Positions 42,601 to 55,120 are shown, counted from the first letter of the stretch. The stretch is DNA of 64,000 bases from Candidatus Mediterraneibacter faecavium (GCA_019119995.1 DWVY01000044.1:1-64000); one strand, 5' to 3'. A program made the numbers and translations. Notes: generated by a model from the letters alone, not told the origin.

Positions 42601-42760
42601 GCCCCGTTCTGGCACGGCCCGATGTCATCCTATATCCATTAAGGGCCGTAGAGTAACGCCGGCACTTAGGCTGCGTCCTTTGCAGCCTTATGTGTCCGCT
42701 GCGTTACGGCCCGAGCGAGAGCGCGCCCGCAATGGATATAGGATGACGTCGGGCCATGAA
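42601..42760. repeat. Nested palindromic element 2, inverted copy of the element 1 core
   Basis: Arms GGCCCGATGTCATCCTATAT...CCATT (42616-42640) and AATGG...ATATAGGATGACGTCGGGCC (42731-42755) pair with one mismatch. They enclose a core that is about 90% identical to the reverse complement of element 1. The right arm ends about 20 nt before the ileS ATG, so the ileS mRNA leader carries it. The stretch 42440-42600 between the elements is AT-rich with a short hairpin and no gene. Confidence 0.75.
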
Positions 42761-42776
42761 AGAAAGGAAAATCAGC

Positions 42777-45956
<3,180 letters not shown>

Positions 45957-45960
45957 GACA

Positions 45961-48435
45961 ATGTTCAGCAAAAGATTTGAGAAAGAAACATTCAAGGAGA
46001 CAGTAAAGGACAATGTGAGGGCCCTTTACAGAAAGACGATCGATGAGGCGACGCCGCAGCAGATATTCCAGGCGGTATCCTATGCGGTCAAAGACGTCAT
46101 TTTTGACGACTGGTTCGCGACACAGAAGGCGTATGACGAGGCGGATGCCAAGACAGTATACTATATGTCCATGGAGTTCCTGATGGGACGTGCGCTGGGC
46201 AACAACCTGATCAACATGAAAGCATATAAAGAAGTAAAGGAAGCGCTCGATGAGATGGGGATCGACCTCGACGTAATCGAGGATCAGGAGCCGGATGCGG
46301 CGCTCGGAAACGGCGGTCTGGGAAGACTTGCGGCATGTTTCCTTGATTCCCTTGCGACACTGAACTACCCGGCTTACGGCTGCGGCATCCGCTACCGTTA
46401 CGGTATGTTCAAGCAGAAGATCGAGAACGGATACCAGAAAGAAGTGCCGGACGACTGGTTAAGAGAGGGCAATCCGTTTGAGCTGCGCAGGGAAGAGTAC
46501 GCGAAGGAAGTACGCTTCGGCGGCAATATCCGTTTTGAAAAAGATCCTGCCACAGGAAAAGATATCTTCATCCAGGAAAACTATGAGTCCGTACTTGCGA
46601 TCCCGTACGATATGCCGATCGTCGGATACGGCAACCATGTGGTAAATACACTGCGCGTATGGGACGCCCAGGCGATCACGAACTTTAAGCTGGATGAGTT
46701 CGACAGAGGAAATTATCACAAAGCGGTAGAGCAGGAGAACCTTGCGAAACTGATCGTCGACGTCCTCTATCCGAACGACAACCACTATTCAGGAAAAGAG
46801 CTCCGTCTGAAACAGCAGTATTTCTTCATCTCTGCAAGCCTTCAGGCGCTGATCGCAAAATATAAGAAGAAACACGACGACGTCCGCAAACTTTACGAGA
46901 AAGTCGTGATCCAGATGAACGATACGCACCCGACAGTTGCAGTACCTGAGCTGATGAGGCTTCTCATTGACCAGGAAGGACTGAACTGGGAAGAGGCTTG
47001 GGATGTGACCACGAAGACCTGTGCGTATACGAACCATACGATCATGGCGGAGGCTCTTGAGAAATGGCCGATCGACCTGTTCTCCAGACTGCTTCCGCGT
47101 ATCTACCAGATCGTGCAGGAGATCGACCGCCGTTTCCTCATCAAAGTCCGCGAGATGTATCCGGGCAACGAGCACAAGGTGAAGAAGATGGCGATCCTCA
47201 TGGACGGCCAGGTGCGCATGGCAAATATGGCGATCATCGCCGGATTCTCCGTAAACGGAGTTGCAAGACTTCACACGGATATCCTCAAGACACAGCAGCT
47301 CAGAGACTTCTACGAGATGATGCCGGAGAAGTTCAACAATAAGACGAACGGCATCACCCAGAGACGTTTCCTTGCTCACGGCAACCCGCTGCTTGCAGAC
47401 TGGATCACAGACAAGATCGGCGACGGCTGGATCACGGATCTCTCCCAGATCGCGAAGCTCAAGCCGTACGTAGAGGATGAGACGGCAAGACGCGAGTTCA
47501 TGGAGATCAAATACAAGAACAAAGTCCGCCTTGCGAAATACATCAAAGAGCACAACGGCATCGATGTTGATCCGCGCTCCATCTTCGACGTGCAGGTAAA
47601 ACGTCTCCACGAGTACAAGAGACAGTTCCTCAACATCCTGCATATCATGTATCTGTATAACCAGATCAAGGAACACCCGGAGATCAACTTCTATCCGAGA
47701 ACATTCATCTTCGGAGCGAAAGCTGCGGCAGGATATTTAAGGGCGAAAGAGACGATCAAGCTGATCAACTCTGTTGCAGAGGTTGTAAACAATGACCGCA
47801 GCATCAATGGCAAGCTGAAAGTTGTATTTATCGAAGATTACCGTGTATCCAACGCAGAGCTCATCTTCGCGGCGGCGGACGTCAGCGAGCAGATCTCTAC
47901 AGCTTCCAAGGAGGCGTCCGGTACGGGAAACATGAAGTTCATGCTCAACGGCGCACCGACCCTCGGAACCATGGACGGCGCGAATGTGGAGATCGTACAG
48001 GAAGTCGGAGCGGAGAACGCTTTCATCTTCGGCTTAAGCTCAGAGGAGGTCATCAACTACGAGAACAACGGCGGCTACAACCCGCAGGATATTTACTTCA
48101 ATGACTGGGAGCTGAAGCGTGTGGTAGACCAGCTTATGGACGGCACTTACTCACACGGCGACCACGAGATGTACAAGAACCTGTACAACTCACTGCTCAA
48201 CACACAGAGCACGGACAGGGCGGATATGTACTTTATCCTCAAAGATTTCCGTTCCTACGCAGATGCGCAGAAGAGAGTGGAAGAGGCATACAGAGACCAG
48301 CAGAGATGGTCAAGGATGGCGATGATGCAGACTGCATGCTGCGGCAAGTTCTCATCCGACCGTACCATCGAGGAATATGTAAAAGACATCTGGCATCTTG
48401 AGAAAGTAGAGGTTCCTGCAGGAGAGGACGAATAG
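45961..48435 (+). CDS. glgP: Glycogen/starch/alpha-glucan phosphorylase
   Basis: ATG 45961 (MFSKRFEKETFKETV), only 4 nt after the ileS stop and with AAGGAAA upstream, gives 824 residues. Family blocks are YYMSMEFLMGRALGNNLIN, EPDAALGNGGLGRLAACF, the NDTHPTVAVPELMR segment and the PLP lysine K659 in SGTGNMKFMLNGAPTLGTMD. It releases glucose-1-phosphate from glycogen or maltodextrin. Sharing a transcript with a T-box-controlled tRNA synthetase is unusual: no terminator separates them, so glgP may also respond to isoleucine charging. Confidence 0.95.
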   Translation: MFSKRFEKETFKETVKDNVRALYRKTIDEATPQQIFQAVSYAVKDVIFDDWFATQKAYDEADAKTVYYMSMEFLMGRALGNNLINMKAYKEVKEALDEMGIDLDVIEDQEPDAALGNGGLGRLAACFLDSLATLNYPAYGCGIRYRYGMFKQKIENGYQKEVPDDWLREGNPFELRREEYAKEVRFGGNIRFEKDPATGKDIFIQENYESVLAIPYDMPIVGYGNHVVNTLRVWDAQAITNFKLDEFDRGNYHKAVEQENLAKLIVDVLYPNDNHYSGKELRLKQQYFFISASLQALIAKYKKKHDDVRKLYEKVVIQMNDTHPTVAVPELMRLLIDQEGLNWEEAWDVTTKTCAYTNHTIMAEALEKWPIDLFSRLLPRIYQIVQEIDRRFLIKVREMYPGNEHKVKKMAILMDGQVRMANMAIIAGFSVNGVARLHTDILKTQQLRDFYEMMPEKFNNKTNGITQRRFLAHGNPLLADWITDKIGDGWITDLSQIAKLKPYVEDETARREFMEIKYKNKVRLAKYIKEHNGIDVDPRSIFDVQVKRLHEYKRQFLNILHIMYLYNQIKEHPEINFYPRTFIFGAKAAAGYLRAKETIKLINSVAEVVNNDRSINGKLKVVFIEDYRVSNAELIFAAADVSEQISTASKEASGTGNMKFMLNGAPTLGTMDGANVEIVQEVGAENAFIFGLSSEEVINYENNGGYNPQDIYFNDWELKRVVDQLMDGTYSHGDHEMYKNLYNSLLNTQSTDRADMYFILKDFRSYADAQKRVEEAYRDQQRWSRMAMMQTACCGKFSSDRTIEEYVKDIWHLEKVEVPAGEDE

Positions 48436-48445
48436 GAGGTATCTT

Positions 48446-49270
48446 ATGGATTACGGATACGATTATGGATATGAATATGGTTACGATTATCCTGTCAGTT
48501 ATGGGAATGGAGGGGATGCGGCAGTCACTATGCTGCTGACGGTCTATCTGGTGGTACTTGCAGTGATCCTTGCGGTTACACTGGCCAGTTATATCTTTCA
48601 CTCGATCGGGCTGTACACCATCGGCAAACGTATGGGCAGGGAGTATGCATGGCTTGCTTTCATCCCGTTTGCCAGAGATTATTTCCATGGCGAACTGGCC
48701 GGCGAGATCCTGCTGAAGAATAAGAGCATCAAGAATCCCGGCATATGGAAACTGGTGCTGCCCATTATTTACAGCGCTGTCGCAGGAGTATTGTTTGTTT
48801 TCCTTTTCGTGGCAGCGATAGGGGCAGGCGCAGTCTCTTCCATAAACGGGAACCAGACGGGCGGTATCGTGGCATTCTCGACAACACTGATCGTGCTGTA
48901 TATCGTGATCCTCGTGATCGCTGTCGCTTATTCGGCAGTATATTCGGTACTGCGGATCCTGATCGATATTCAGATATATGAGAAATTCACTGCCCGCAAC
49001 ATGGCGGTGGTACATTCCGTGCTCTCAGGGATCATCCCGCTGTACGAGGCGATCTGTTTCTTTGTCATGAGGAATAAGCCGTTCAATCCGGGTATGGAGC
49101 CGCAGCTCACGCCGCCTCCGATCCCGCCGGTGCCTCCGGTATATCCGGGCGGTCCGACAGCAGGCGGTCCACTCCCAGGCGGACCAAATCCGGCCGGTCC
49201 GGTCCAGGAAAATCCGATTCCGGATGTTACAGATTTTGCACCGGAACAGCCGGAAAATAAAACAGAATAA
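48446..49270 (+). CDS. Polytopic membrane protein with Tyr-rich head and Pro/Gly-rich tail
   Basis: A 274-residue protein, family not recognized. The first 17 residues alternate Tyr with Asp/Gly/Glu (MDYGYDYGYEYGYDYP). Four to five membrane segments lie at ~28-55, ~105-130, ~140-170 and ~185-210, with YTIGKRMGREYAWLAFIPFA after the first. The tail (~212-274) is rich in Pro/Gly (TPPPIPPVPPVYPGGP). Similar architecture is seen in small envelope proteins of unknown role. It follows glgP by 10 nt with AGGAGG, probably the last gene of that operon. Confidence 0.75.
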   Translation: MDYGYDYGYEYGYDYPVSYGNGGDAAVTMLLTVYLVVLAVILAVTLASYIFHSIGLYTIGKRMGREYAWLAFIPFARDYFHGELAGEILLKNKSIKNPGIWKLVLPIIYSAVAGVLFVFLFVAAIGAGAVSSINGNQTGGIVAFSTTLIVLYIVILVIAVAYSAVYSVLRILIDIQIYEKFTARNMAVVHSVLSGIIPLYEAICFFVMRNKPFNPGMEPQLTPPPIPPVPPVYPGGPTAGGPLPGGPNPAGPVQENPIPDVTDFAPEQPENKTE

Positions 49271-49279
49271 AGTAAGCGA

Positions 49280-49314
49280 AGCCCTTCATATACTGGATAT
49301 ATGGAGGGCTTTTT
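49280..49314 (+). terminator. Terminator-like hairpin that contains the spoIID ribosome binding site
   Basis: AGCCCTTCATAT (49280-49291) pairs with ATATGGAGGGCT (49299-49310) and is followed by TTTT. GGAGGG (49303-49308) inside the 3' arm is the only good ribosome binding site for ATG 49316. The same hairpin can end the upstream transcript and hide the spoIID start. Confidence 0.6.
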
Positions 49315-49315
49315 A

Positions 49316-50305
49316 ATGAATCGATACGCCGTGGAACAGAAATTCAAGTCGATCGCCGCATTTCTCATCATTCTGATCCTTCTGCCCTATATCGTATCTG
49401 TTTTCGTAAACGGGGAGGATGTGAGAGAAGATACCGCCGGGGACTTCTATGTAAAGGTGAAGGTGCCGGATACAGAAGAAGCCGACGGTGTGACTGAGAT
49501 CCGATGGACGGATTACCTTGCCGGGATCCTTGCGGAAGAATTATCAGAAGACTGTGAGCCGGAAACCCTGAAAGCACAGGCAGTTGTGATCCGGACACAG
49601 ATCTACAGGACGTTGGAAGATCCTGAGGACAAGATACTTTCAGAGCGTTATCTGACACGCGATGAAATGGAGGAGAAGTGGGGAGCGGAAAAATACGGGG
49701 AATATTATGAAAAGTATGTCCGCGCAGTAGAGGAGACGGATGATACCGTATTGATGTACGGGGATACATATGCCTGGACGCCGTTTCACCAGTCCAGCAA
49801 TGGTATGACACGGAGTGCGGCTGAAGTACTCGGAAGTGATGACTGGCCCTATATTGCAGCCAGAGAGTGCCCGTTGGATAAAGAAGCTGATGACGAGATC
49901 CAGACTTTTACATTTTCCTGTGCAGAGATCCAGAGCCTGTGCAGAGATTTCCTGGTGGCGGAAGAGGACCAGGATCAGGCTGTGCAGGGATATACATATG
50001 ACGACTTCGAGATCAGATCCCGTGATTCTGCCGGTTATGTGAGCGAACTGAGGATAGGAAATACGATATGCACGGGAGATCAGTTCAGGGACGCCCTCTC
50101 GCTTCCCTCCAGTTCATTCTCATTTGGAAAGGAGAGCGGCGGCGATATAAAGATCACGACAACCGGAAAAGGACATGGCCTGGGCATGAGCATCTGGACC
50201 GCAGACCAGATGGCAAAAGAAGGAAAAACATTTGAGGAGATCCTTGCCTTTTTCTTTGAAGGGACAGAACTCAGAAACGATATTCAGGAGACAGCGTTAT
50301 TCTGA
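49316..50305 (+). CDS. spoIID: Stage II sporulation protein D-like (SpoIID/LytB)
   Basis: ATG 49316 (MNRYAVEQKFKSIAAFLIIL) has GGAGGG seven bases upstream. The in-frame ATG at 49301 has none. The 329-residue protein has one N-terminal membrane anchor and a SpoIID/LytB domain: LAGILAEELSEDCEPETLKA, QAVVIRTQIYR and the conserved C-terminal GKGHGLGMSIWTADQMAKEG. SpoIID is a lytic transglycosylase that thins septal peptidoglycan during engulfment. The catalytic-type Glu in AEELSE is present. The next gene is a SpoIIQ-like M23 protein, the order seen in other spore formers. Confidence 0.88.
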   Translation: MNRYAVEQKFKSIAAFLIILILLPYIVSVFVNGEDVREDTAGDFYVKVKVPDTEEADGVTEIRWTDYLAGILAEELSEDCEPETLKAQAVVIRTQIYRTLEDPEDKILSERYLTRDEMEEKWGAEKYGEYYEKYVRAVEETDDTVLMYGDTYAWTPFHQSSNGMTRSAAEVLGSDDWPYIAARECPLDKEADDEIQTFTFSCAEIQSLCRDFLVAEEDQDQAVQGYTYDDFEIRSRDSAGYVSELRIGNTICTGDQFRDALSLPSSSFSFGKESGGDIKITTTGKGHGLGMSIWTADQMAKEGKTFEEILAFFFEGTELRNDIQETALF

Positions 50306-50397
50306 GCGGTGTGCGCAGGATCTTTCAGGAGAATCTTTTGAAATATACAGAATAATACATTTACTTTCTGGCAAAAATATAGCCAGAGGTGATGACA

Positions 50398-51213
50398 ATG
50401 AATAAGAATGAAAGACCGTCTTTCCTGAAAGGAAAAGGCGCTGCCGTAGGCATTGTGATCTGCTTTGTGGCTGTCATAGCACTGGTTGGGGCATACACGT
50501 TCAGCAACTATCAGAAAGACATTGACGAGCAGGTGGCAAAAGCAGAGGAACAGGCAGAAAAACTTACAGAAGATATGGAGACAGAAGATACAACAGAAGG
50601 GATCACAGAAGAAACGACAACAGATGACATCGTTCTGCCGGAGCAGGAAAGCAGCATACAGGAAGATGCGGAGAACGGAGGGCAGAGCCAATCGTCCGGG
50701 GAGGGAAATAACGCAGACGCTCAGAGTGATACATCAGGTGAAAGCGCCGGGACAGATAACAGCGCGGCAGCGGCAGCCGGAGATACGTCGGACGTATGGT
50801 TCAGTGAGGACAGTATCCTGGCGTGGCCTGCCAGCGGCGCAGTGATCATGAATTACAGCATGGATCAGACCGTATTCTTCCAGACACTGGAGCAGTACAA
50901 ATATAATCCGGCGATGATCATCAGCGGCGAAGTGGGAGAGACCATCGGAGCATCGGCAGCAGGGATAGTGACCAATATCGAGGAGACGGCGCAGACCGGA
51001 ACTACAGTCACCCTTGATATGGGAAACGGATACAGCGCCGTGTACGGACAGCTCAGCGATGTACCCGTCGCTGTCGGCGATTACGTCGAAGCCGGCGGCT
51101 CCCTTGGCACACTGAGCGAGCCTACAAAATACTACAGCGTAGAAGGACCGAACCTTTACTTTGAAGTACTCAAAGACGGAGAACCGGTCGATCCGCTGAA
51201 CTTTATGGAGTAA
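50398..51213 (+). CDS. Degenerate M23 peptidase-fold protein (SpoIIQ-like)
   Basis: ATG 50398 (MNKNERPSFLKGKGAAVGI) with AGAGGTG upstream gives 271 residues. The N-terminal membrane anchor is followed by a Glu/Thr/Ser/Gln-rich linker (~45-130). The M23/LytM-like domain (~135-271) contains GNGYSAVYGQL, GDYVEAGGSLGTL and NLYFEVLKDGEPVDPLNF. The zinc ligands are missing: the HxxxD site reads SGEVG and the HxH site reads NLYF. It is therefore probably structural, like SpoIIQ, which bridges forespore and mother cell by binding SpoIIIAH. Adjacent spoIID supports this. Confidence 0.75.
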   Translation: MNKNERPSFLKGKGAAVGIVICFVAVIALVGAYTFSNYQKDIDEQVAKAEEQAEKLTEDMETEDTTEGITEETTTDDIVLPEQESSIQEDAENGGQSQSSGEGNNADAQSDTSGESAGTDNSAAAAAGDTSDVWFSEDSILAWPASGAVIMNYSMDQTVFFQTLEQYKYNPAMIISGEVGETIGASAAGIVTNIEETAQTGTTVTLDMGNGYSAVYGQLSDVPVAVGDYVEAGGSLGTLSEPTKYYSVEGPNLYFEVLKDGEPVDPLNFME

Positions 51214-51216
51214 GTG

Positions 51217-51824
51217 GATCCGTGTTTGTTTAATGGATGCCGCTACAGCAGCATAGAGATAATAATCGAATAAGGGACGCAGAAAAAGAGGAAACTACAA
51301 CGCTTATGCAGCATCCTCTTTTTCCGCTGTCTCATCCGGTCGGTAGGCTTTTCTTCTGCCGCAGCGTCACCTTTTAACAAACATTCATACAGACCGGAAG
51401 AAATCGGGCTGTAGTCGACAAAGTTTATCATCGCGACCAGTTTTAAGTAAATTTTGTGATTGCCGGAGAGATACTTCCGATTGGATGAACGCAGAAAATC
51501 AGGCGGATACAGCCCATTTGATGCAACTTTCGGGACGGACGGGAAGGGAATGTGGACGGCGACTGTGGAAGAATGTTAGACTAAGTTAAAGCCTGCGATA
51601 CGGCGTTGACCGCTCAGATGCAGTTGTCTGAGTGAAACGAGTTCTGCATCTGAGCGGTCTGTATTTAGCCGTATCACAGGCTTATTACTTAGTCTTACGT
51701 TCTGTAACCGGAGCCGGAAGCATTCCCTTCCCGCCCGTCCCGGATATGTGGGTCGATCTACTTGTATCCGCCTGACTTTCGGACACTCAAATGATAAGTA
51801 TCTCCCGGTCAAACACGAAATTTT
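51217..51824. repeat. Long palindromic intergenic repeat, copy A
   Basis: It matches copy B (57852-58473) along its length. The left part (51217-51448) holds a terminator-like hairpin (AAAGAGGAAACT...ATCCTCTTTTTCC). The right part (51449-51824) is an imperfect palindrome of nearly 190-nt arms. Its centre is GACCGCTCAGATGCAG and CTGCATCTGAGCGGTC around the loop TTGTCTGAGTGAAACGAGTT (51624-51643). Ends carry CGTGTTTG (51221) and CAAACACG (51810). A short minus-strand open frame (51243-51431) is partly conserved in copy B, but I do not call it a gene. Confidence 0.8.
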
Positions 51825-51870
51825 ATTGCCAAAGCGTACCAAATGGAATAGAATAACTTTGGTGTTGTTT

Positions 51871-52119
51871 ATGAATTATACATATATTGTCGAATGCAGT
51901 GACGGCTCTTTTTATACCGGTTGGACGAATGACCTGGAGAAGCGCATCAAAGCGCACAATGAGGGAAAGGGAGCGAAGTATACGAAATGCCGGCGGCCGG
52001 TGGTGCTGGTCTACTATGAGAAATTTCAGACTAAGGAAGAGGCGATGAGCCGGGAGTGGGCGATCAAGCACATGACACGGGAGCAGAAGAAACGGATGAT
52101 CGGATCTGATCCGCAATAG
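51871..52119 (+). CDS. GIY-YIG nuclease family protein (YhbQ/UPF0213-like)
   Basis: The start at 51871 (MNYTYIVECSDGSFYTGWTN) gives 82 residues, the usual length of single-domain GIY-YIG proteins. YTYIVECSDGSFYTGWT carries the GIY-YIG pattern and DLEKRIKAHNEGKGAKYTK the conserved Arg; a Glu follows in VYYEKF. Family members bind or nick DNA; the cellular role is not clear. The start has only a weak TGGTG upstream. The gene lies directly to the right of repeat copy A, which forms its upstream region. Confidence 0.85.
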   Translation: MNYTYIVECSDGSFYTGWTNDLEKRIKAHNEGKGAKYTKCRRPVVLVYYEKFQTKEEAMSREWAIKHMTREQKKRMIGSDPQ

Positions 52120-52170
52120 GCGGTACAGTTCCGGTCATCCGTTTCTTTGAAAGAAAACTTAGCTCAAGGA

Positions 52171-53265
52171 TTATAGAAGTCCCAGTCCTTTAGCCACGAT
52201 CATGATAAAGTCCTGTACGTTTGTGACGATCGTTGTCGCGGCAAGGCTTCCGCGGTCCAGAAGCTTATTTACTACGAATTCATCTGCATCCACGGTATAG
52301 AGGAAGACGGGGCGTACCGTACCGTCTTCAAGCACGCGGTAGGACGGCGTCATATTTCCGGTAGCTATGGTGTGCAGCATGGTCGCGAGGCAGATCACAG
52401 TCGTTGATTTCTTGACCATATTTCTCATTGCTGTCTGGCCTTCGTATGCGTTCCCGATCACTTCCGGAAGAGGGCCGTCGTCGCGGATCGAGCCTGTGAG
52501 GACGAACGGAACGTCGTGCTTCACGCAGCTGTACATGATTCCGTTGTCGATGTTGTAGTCCTCGATAAACTGTGCGATAGAACCGCTTTTTCTTACGCGG
52601 TTGATAACGTCCAGATGGTTATAGTGACCGTTCGGCTGAGACTTCTGCGTGTAGATATCCTGTCCGAGCGCAGTGTGGAACATGGAGCCTTCCAGATCGT
52701 GGGTGGCCAGCGCGTTTCCGGCCATCAGTCCGTCCACATAGCCGTTTTCCACCATGACCTGCATTGCGCGGCGGGCATCCGCGTCAAAGGAAAATGCCGG
52801 TCCCATGACCCACAGGATGTTTCCGTGCTCTTTTTCATATTTTAAGAGCTCGAACAGGCGGTCATAATCTCTCGCAAAAGATGTCTCGCGGCTTCTTCCC
52901 TGACGGAAGACGAACTGGTCGTCGTTTGCATCGGCAGGATCTTCAAATCCGGTAGAGTGCAGATAGATCCCTTCTTCCGCGTTTTCCGATCGGCCGAGGA
53001 TGACCTTGTCGCCGATCTCCAGATTGCGGTTTTCCACCACTTTTAATTCCCCGTCGTTTCCGATCACTACGCTGGAGTCCATGCGGCTTTCTTTCGCGAG
53101 AAGCCATTTCCCGTCTATTTTAAAATATTCCGGATACATGGAAGTGCTGTGGTAATTTTCGGGAGCAACCCCCTTGATGGTTACACTTTCCCATGCTGCA
53201 TCCGGGGCGTTGACGAAACGCTCCTGTGTGAAATCAGGTTCTCTGTATTCTGGTAAATGAAACAT
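52171..53265 (-). CDS. LOR/SDH-type conserved domain protein (TIGR00300/ArgZ-like)
   Basis: A 364-residue protein with GAGGAG upstream of the ATG. The C-terminal two thirds contain WVMGPAFSFDADARRAMQVM, VDGLMAGNALATHDLEGSMF, HYNHLDVINRVRKSGSI and FVLTGSIRDDGPLPEVIGNA. This is the NAD-linked domain shared by lysine-ketoglutarate reductase/saccharopine dehydrogenase fusions, archaeal ornithine cyclodeaminase and cyanobacterial ArgZ. A role in arginine or ornithine degradation is plausible. Neighbouring amidohydrolase, M20 peptidase and YfcC transporter genes support amino-acid catabolism. Confidence 0.75.
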   Translation of the reverse strand: MFHLPEYREPDFTQERFVNAPDAAWESVTIKGVAPENYHSTSMYPEYFKIDGKWLLAKESRMDSSVVIGNDGELKVVENRNLEIGDKVILGRSENAEEGIYLHSTGFEDPADANDDQFVFRQGRSRETSFARDYDRLFELLKYEKEHGNILWVMGPAFSFDADARRAMQVMVENGYVDGLMAGNALATHDLEGSMFHTALGQDIYTQKSQPNGHYNHLDVINRVRKSGSIAQFIEDYNIDNGIMYSCVKHDVPFVLTGSIRDDGPLPEVIGNAYEGQTAMRNMVKKSTTVICLATMLHTIATGNMTPSYRVLEDGTVRPVFLYTVDADEFVVNKLLDRGSLAATTIVTNVQDFIMIVAKGLGLL

Positions 53266-53329
53266 AGTTTAAAACTCCTCTTTTCTGTTAATGTAATGTC
53301 AGCGAGATATCAAGTCAGCAGGATCCGCA

Positions 53330-54976
53330 TCAGCGCTCATATACACACTGGCCGTCCACATAGGTCTGGATGACTTTGACTTTATCGATATCTTCAGCCG
53401 GAATATCCAGGAGATCATCGCTCAGCACAGTGAAATCCGCATGATATCCGGGCGCAAGCATTCCCACATCGGGAAAACCTGCAGCCTGCGCAGAACCTGC
53501 TGTGTAGAGCCTGACCGCTGTCTCGATATCTACTGCCTGCTCTTTCCCGCAGTCTGTTCCGTCATCAGCGGTACGTGTCACTGCGAGCTTCAGGCCTGGG
53601 AAAGGATCAGACGGATCAGACCAGTAGGTGGCAGGGGCGTCTGTGGAGAATCCCAGAGTAACGCCCGCGTCCAGCATTTTCTTATACGGATAGCACTGTT
53701 TCATCCATTCTGCCCCCAGGTTGGCGAGGTAACTCTTGCTCTCGGCGTAGGGGAAGATCGGCTGGGAGACAAAGGAGATCCCGTGTTCCGCGGCTTTCCT
53801 GATGCTTTCCCCGGAAGGGTCGGTAACGTGCTCTATCCTTACATACGGAATGTCCGGAGACGTCCACGGCTCTTCCTTACATGCACGGTCGATCATTCTT
53901 GCGATTGCCCGTGTGCCCATGGCATGCATGGACAGCTGGCAGTGGTTTTCCTTGCAGAATGCAACAGCAGTTTCAACAAGATGATCGCTGCACACGGATA
54001 TTCCATACTCATCTTCGGAGCCGTAATAAGGGCGGTCCATCCATGCAGTCCGTCCGGAAATGCTTCCGTCGCCGATGAGTTTCAGTCCTGCGGCAAAGAT
54101 CTGCCGGTTCCGGTCCAATCTCTCCGGCGGGATCCGGAACGCCTTATCATCTGCGAAGAAATCCCACATATAATAAACGCCGACTCTCTGGTGGAAGCCC
54201 CGTCTCGCGGCCGCCTCATAGACAGGGATATTATCGCTTTCATCAAGATTACCCATATCGCAGATCGTAGTGATACCCTGGGAGGTGAGGACCTGACCCA
54301 GTTCCATCAGGTTTTCCACATGCTGTTCAACAGACTCCTGCGGCATCAGAGGCACGATCAGATTGCGGGCGTTTTCTTTCAGTACTCCGGTAGGTTCGCC
54401 GTTTTCATCCCGCTCGATCTCCCCGCCCGGCGGATCCGGTGTATTCCGGTCAATGCCAGCCAGTTTGAGAGCCATACTGTTGACGCAGCGGATATGTGCG
54501 CATGTGCGCATAATGGATACCGGAGAATCACTGCAGCCCCGATCCAGATCATAGCGGGTGGGGGAGCGTTTCTCGAGAAGCCCCTGTTCATCATAGCCCC
54601 ATCCCTCGATCCATTCTCCGGCTGCCTGCTGTTCTCTGCGCTTTCTGACCGCTTCGACAAGGTCTTCTATCGAATTGATCTCGGGCGGCATTGCCGTGAT
54701 CTTCCTGCGGAAATCCGCCAGCATGACCGGATGCATATGAGCGTCCACAAATCCTGGGATCACGCGTCTGCCTTTCAGGTCAGTCACAGAAGAACAGCCG
54801 TCCTCAGTGTGCGGCTGCCCTGCAATGAGTTCGGCATATTCCTTTGGCATGTCAGATCCTGTTCCGATCCAGACAATGCGCCCTGCTTCGACGACCATGC
54901 TGTCTGCATAGGGCAGCCTGTCATCTGATGTAAATATTTTTCCATTGATAAAGATATGTCTTTCAGGTTTTTTCAT
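53330..54976 (-). CDS. Amidohydrolase 3 family protein (YtcJ-like)
   Basis: A 548-residue metal-dependent hydrolase. The metal motif DAHMHP is at ~75-80, followed by WIEGWGYDEQGL, IKLI-type GLKLIGDGSISGRTAWM, LSMHAMGTRAIARMID with a metal-site His, and C-terminal GFSTDAPATYWSDPSDPF and MLAPGYHADFTVL. YtcJ-like enzymes hydrolyse amide or related bonds of poorly known substrates. It lies upstream of, and in the same direction as, the LOR/SDH gene with a 64-nt gap, probably one operon. GGAGTG precedes the start. Confidence 0.85.
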   Translation of the reverse strand: MKKPERHIFINGKIFTSDDRLPYADSMVVEAGRIVWIGTGSDMPKEYAELIAGQPHTEDGCSSVTDLKGRRVIPGFVDAHMHPVMLADFRRKITAMPPEINSIEDLVEAVRKRREQQAAGEWIEGWGYDEQGLLEKRSPTRYDLDRGCSDSPVSIMRTCAHIRCVNSMALKLAGIDRNTPDPPGGEIERDENGEPTGVLKENARNLIVPLMPQESVEQHVENLMELGQVLTSQGITTICDMGNLDESDNIPVYEAAARRGFHQRVGVYYMWDFFADDKAFRIPPERLDRNRQIFAAGLKLIGDGSISGRTAWMDRPYYGSEDEYGISVCSDHLVETAVAFCKENHCQLSMHAMGTRAIARMIDRACKEEPWTSPDIPYVRIEHVTDPSGESIRKAAEHGISFVSQPIFPYAESKSYLANLGAEWMKQCYPYKKMLDAGVTLGFSTDAPATYWSDPSDPFPGLKLAVTRTADDGTDCGKEQAVDIETAVRLYTAGSAQAAGFPDVGMLAPGYHADFTVLSDDLLDIPAEDIDKVKVIQTYVDGQCVYER

Positions 54977-55120
54977 GCTGTTTTACACTCCTTTAGTGTC
55001 TATGATAGCAGAACGGCATGTTTTTGTCAGGAAAAATCTTCAAAAACCTTGTAAAATGGAGTGAAAAATGTTAGCATATAGAATATTTATGCAAACAGAT
55101 ATTATAATTATGAGCAGATG

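Noticed and set aside
51243-51431. Small minus-strand protein shared by both long repeats (also near 57880-58040)
   Set aside because: The frame is partly similar in both copies (YECLLK, TDRMRQR, LHKRC), but it overlaps the structured hairpins and lacks a ribosome binding site. Similarity is explained by the DNA repeat.
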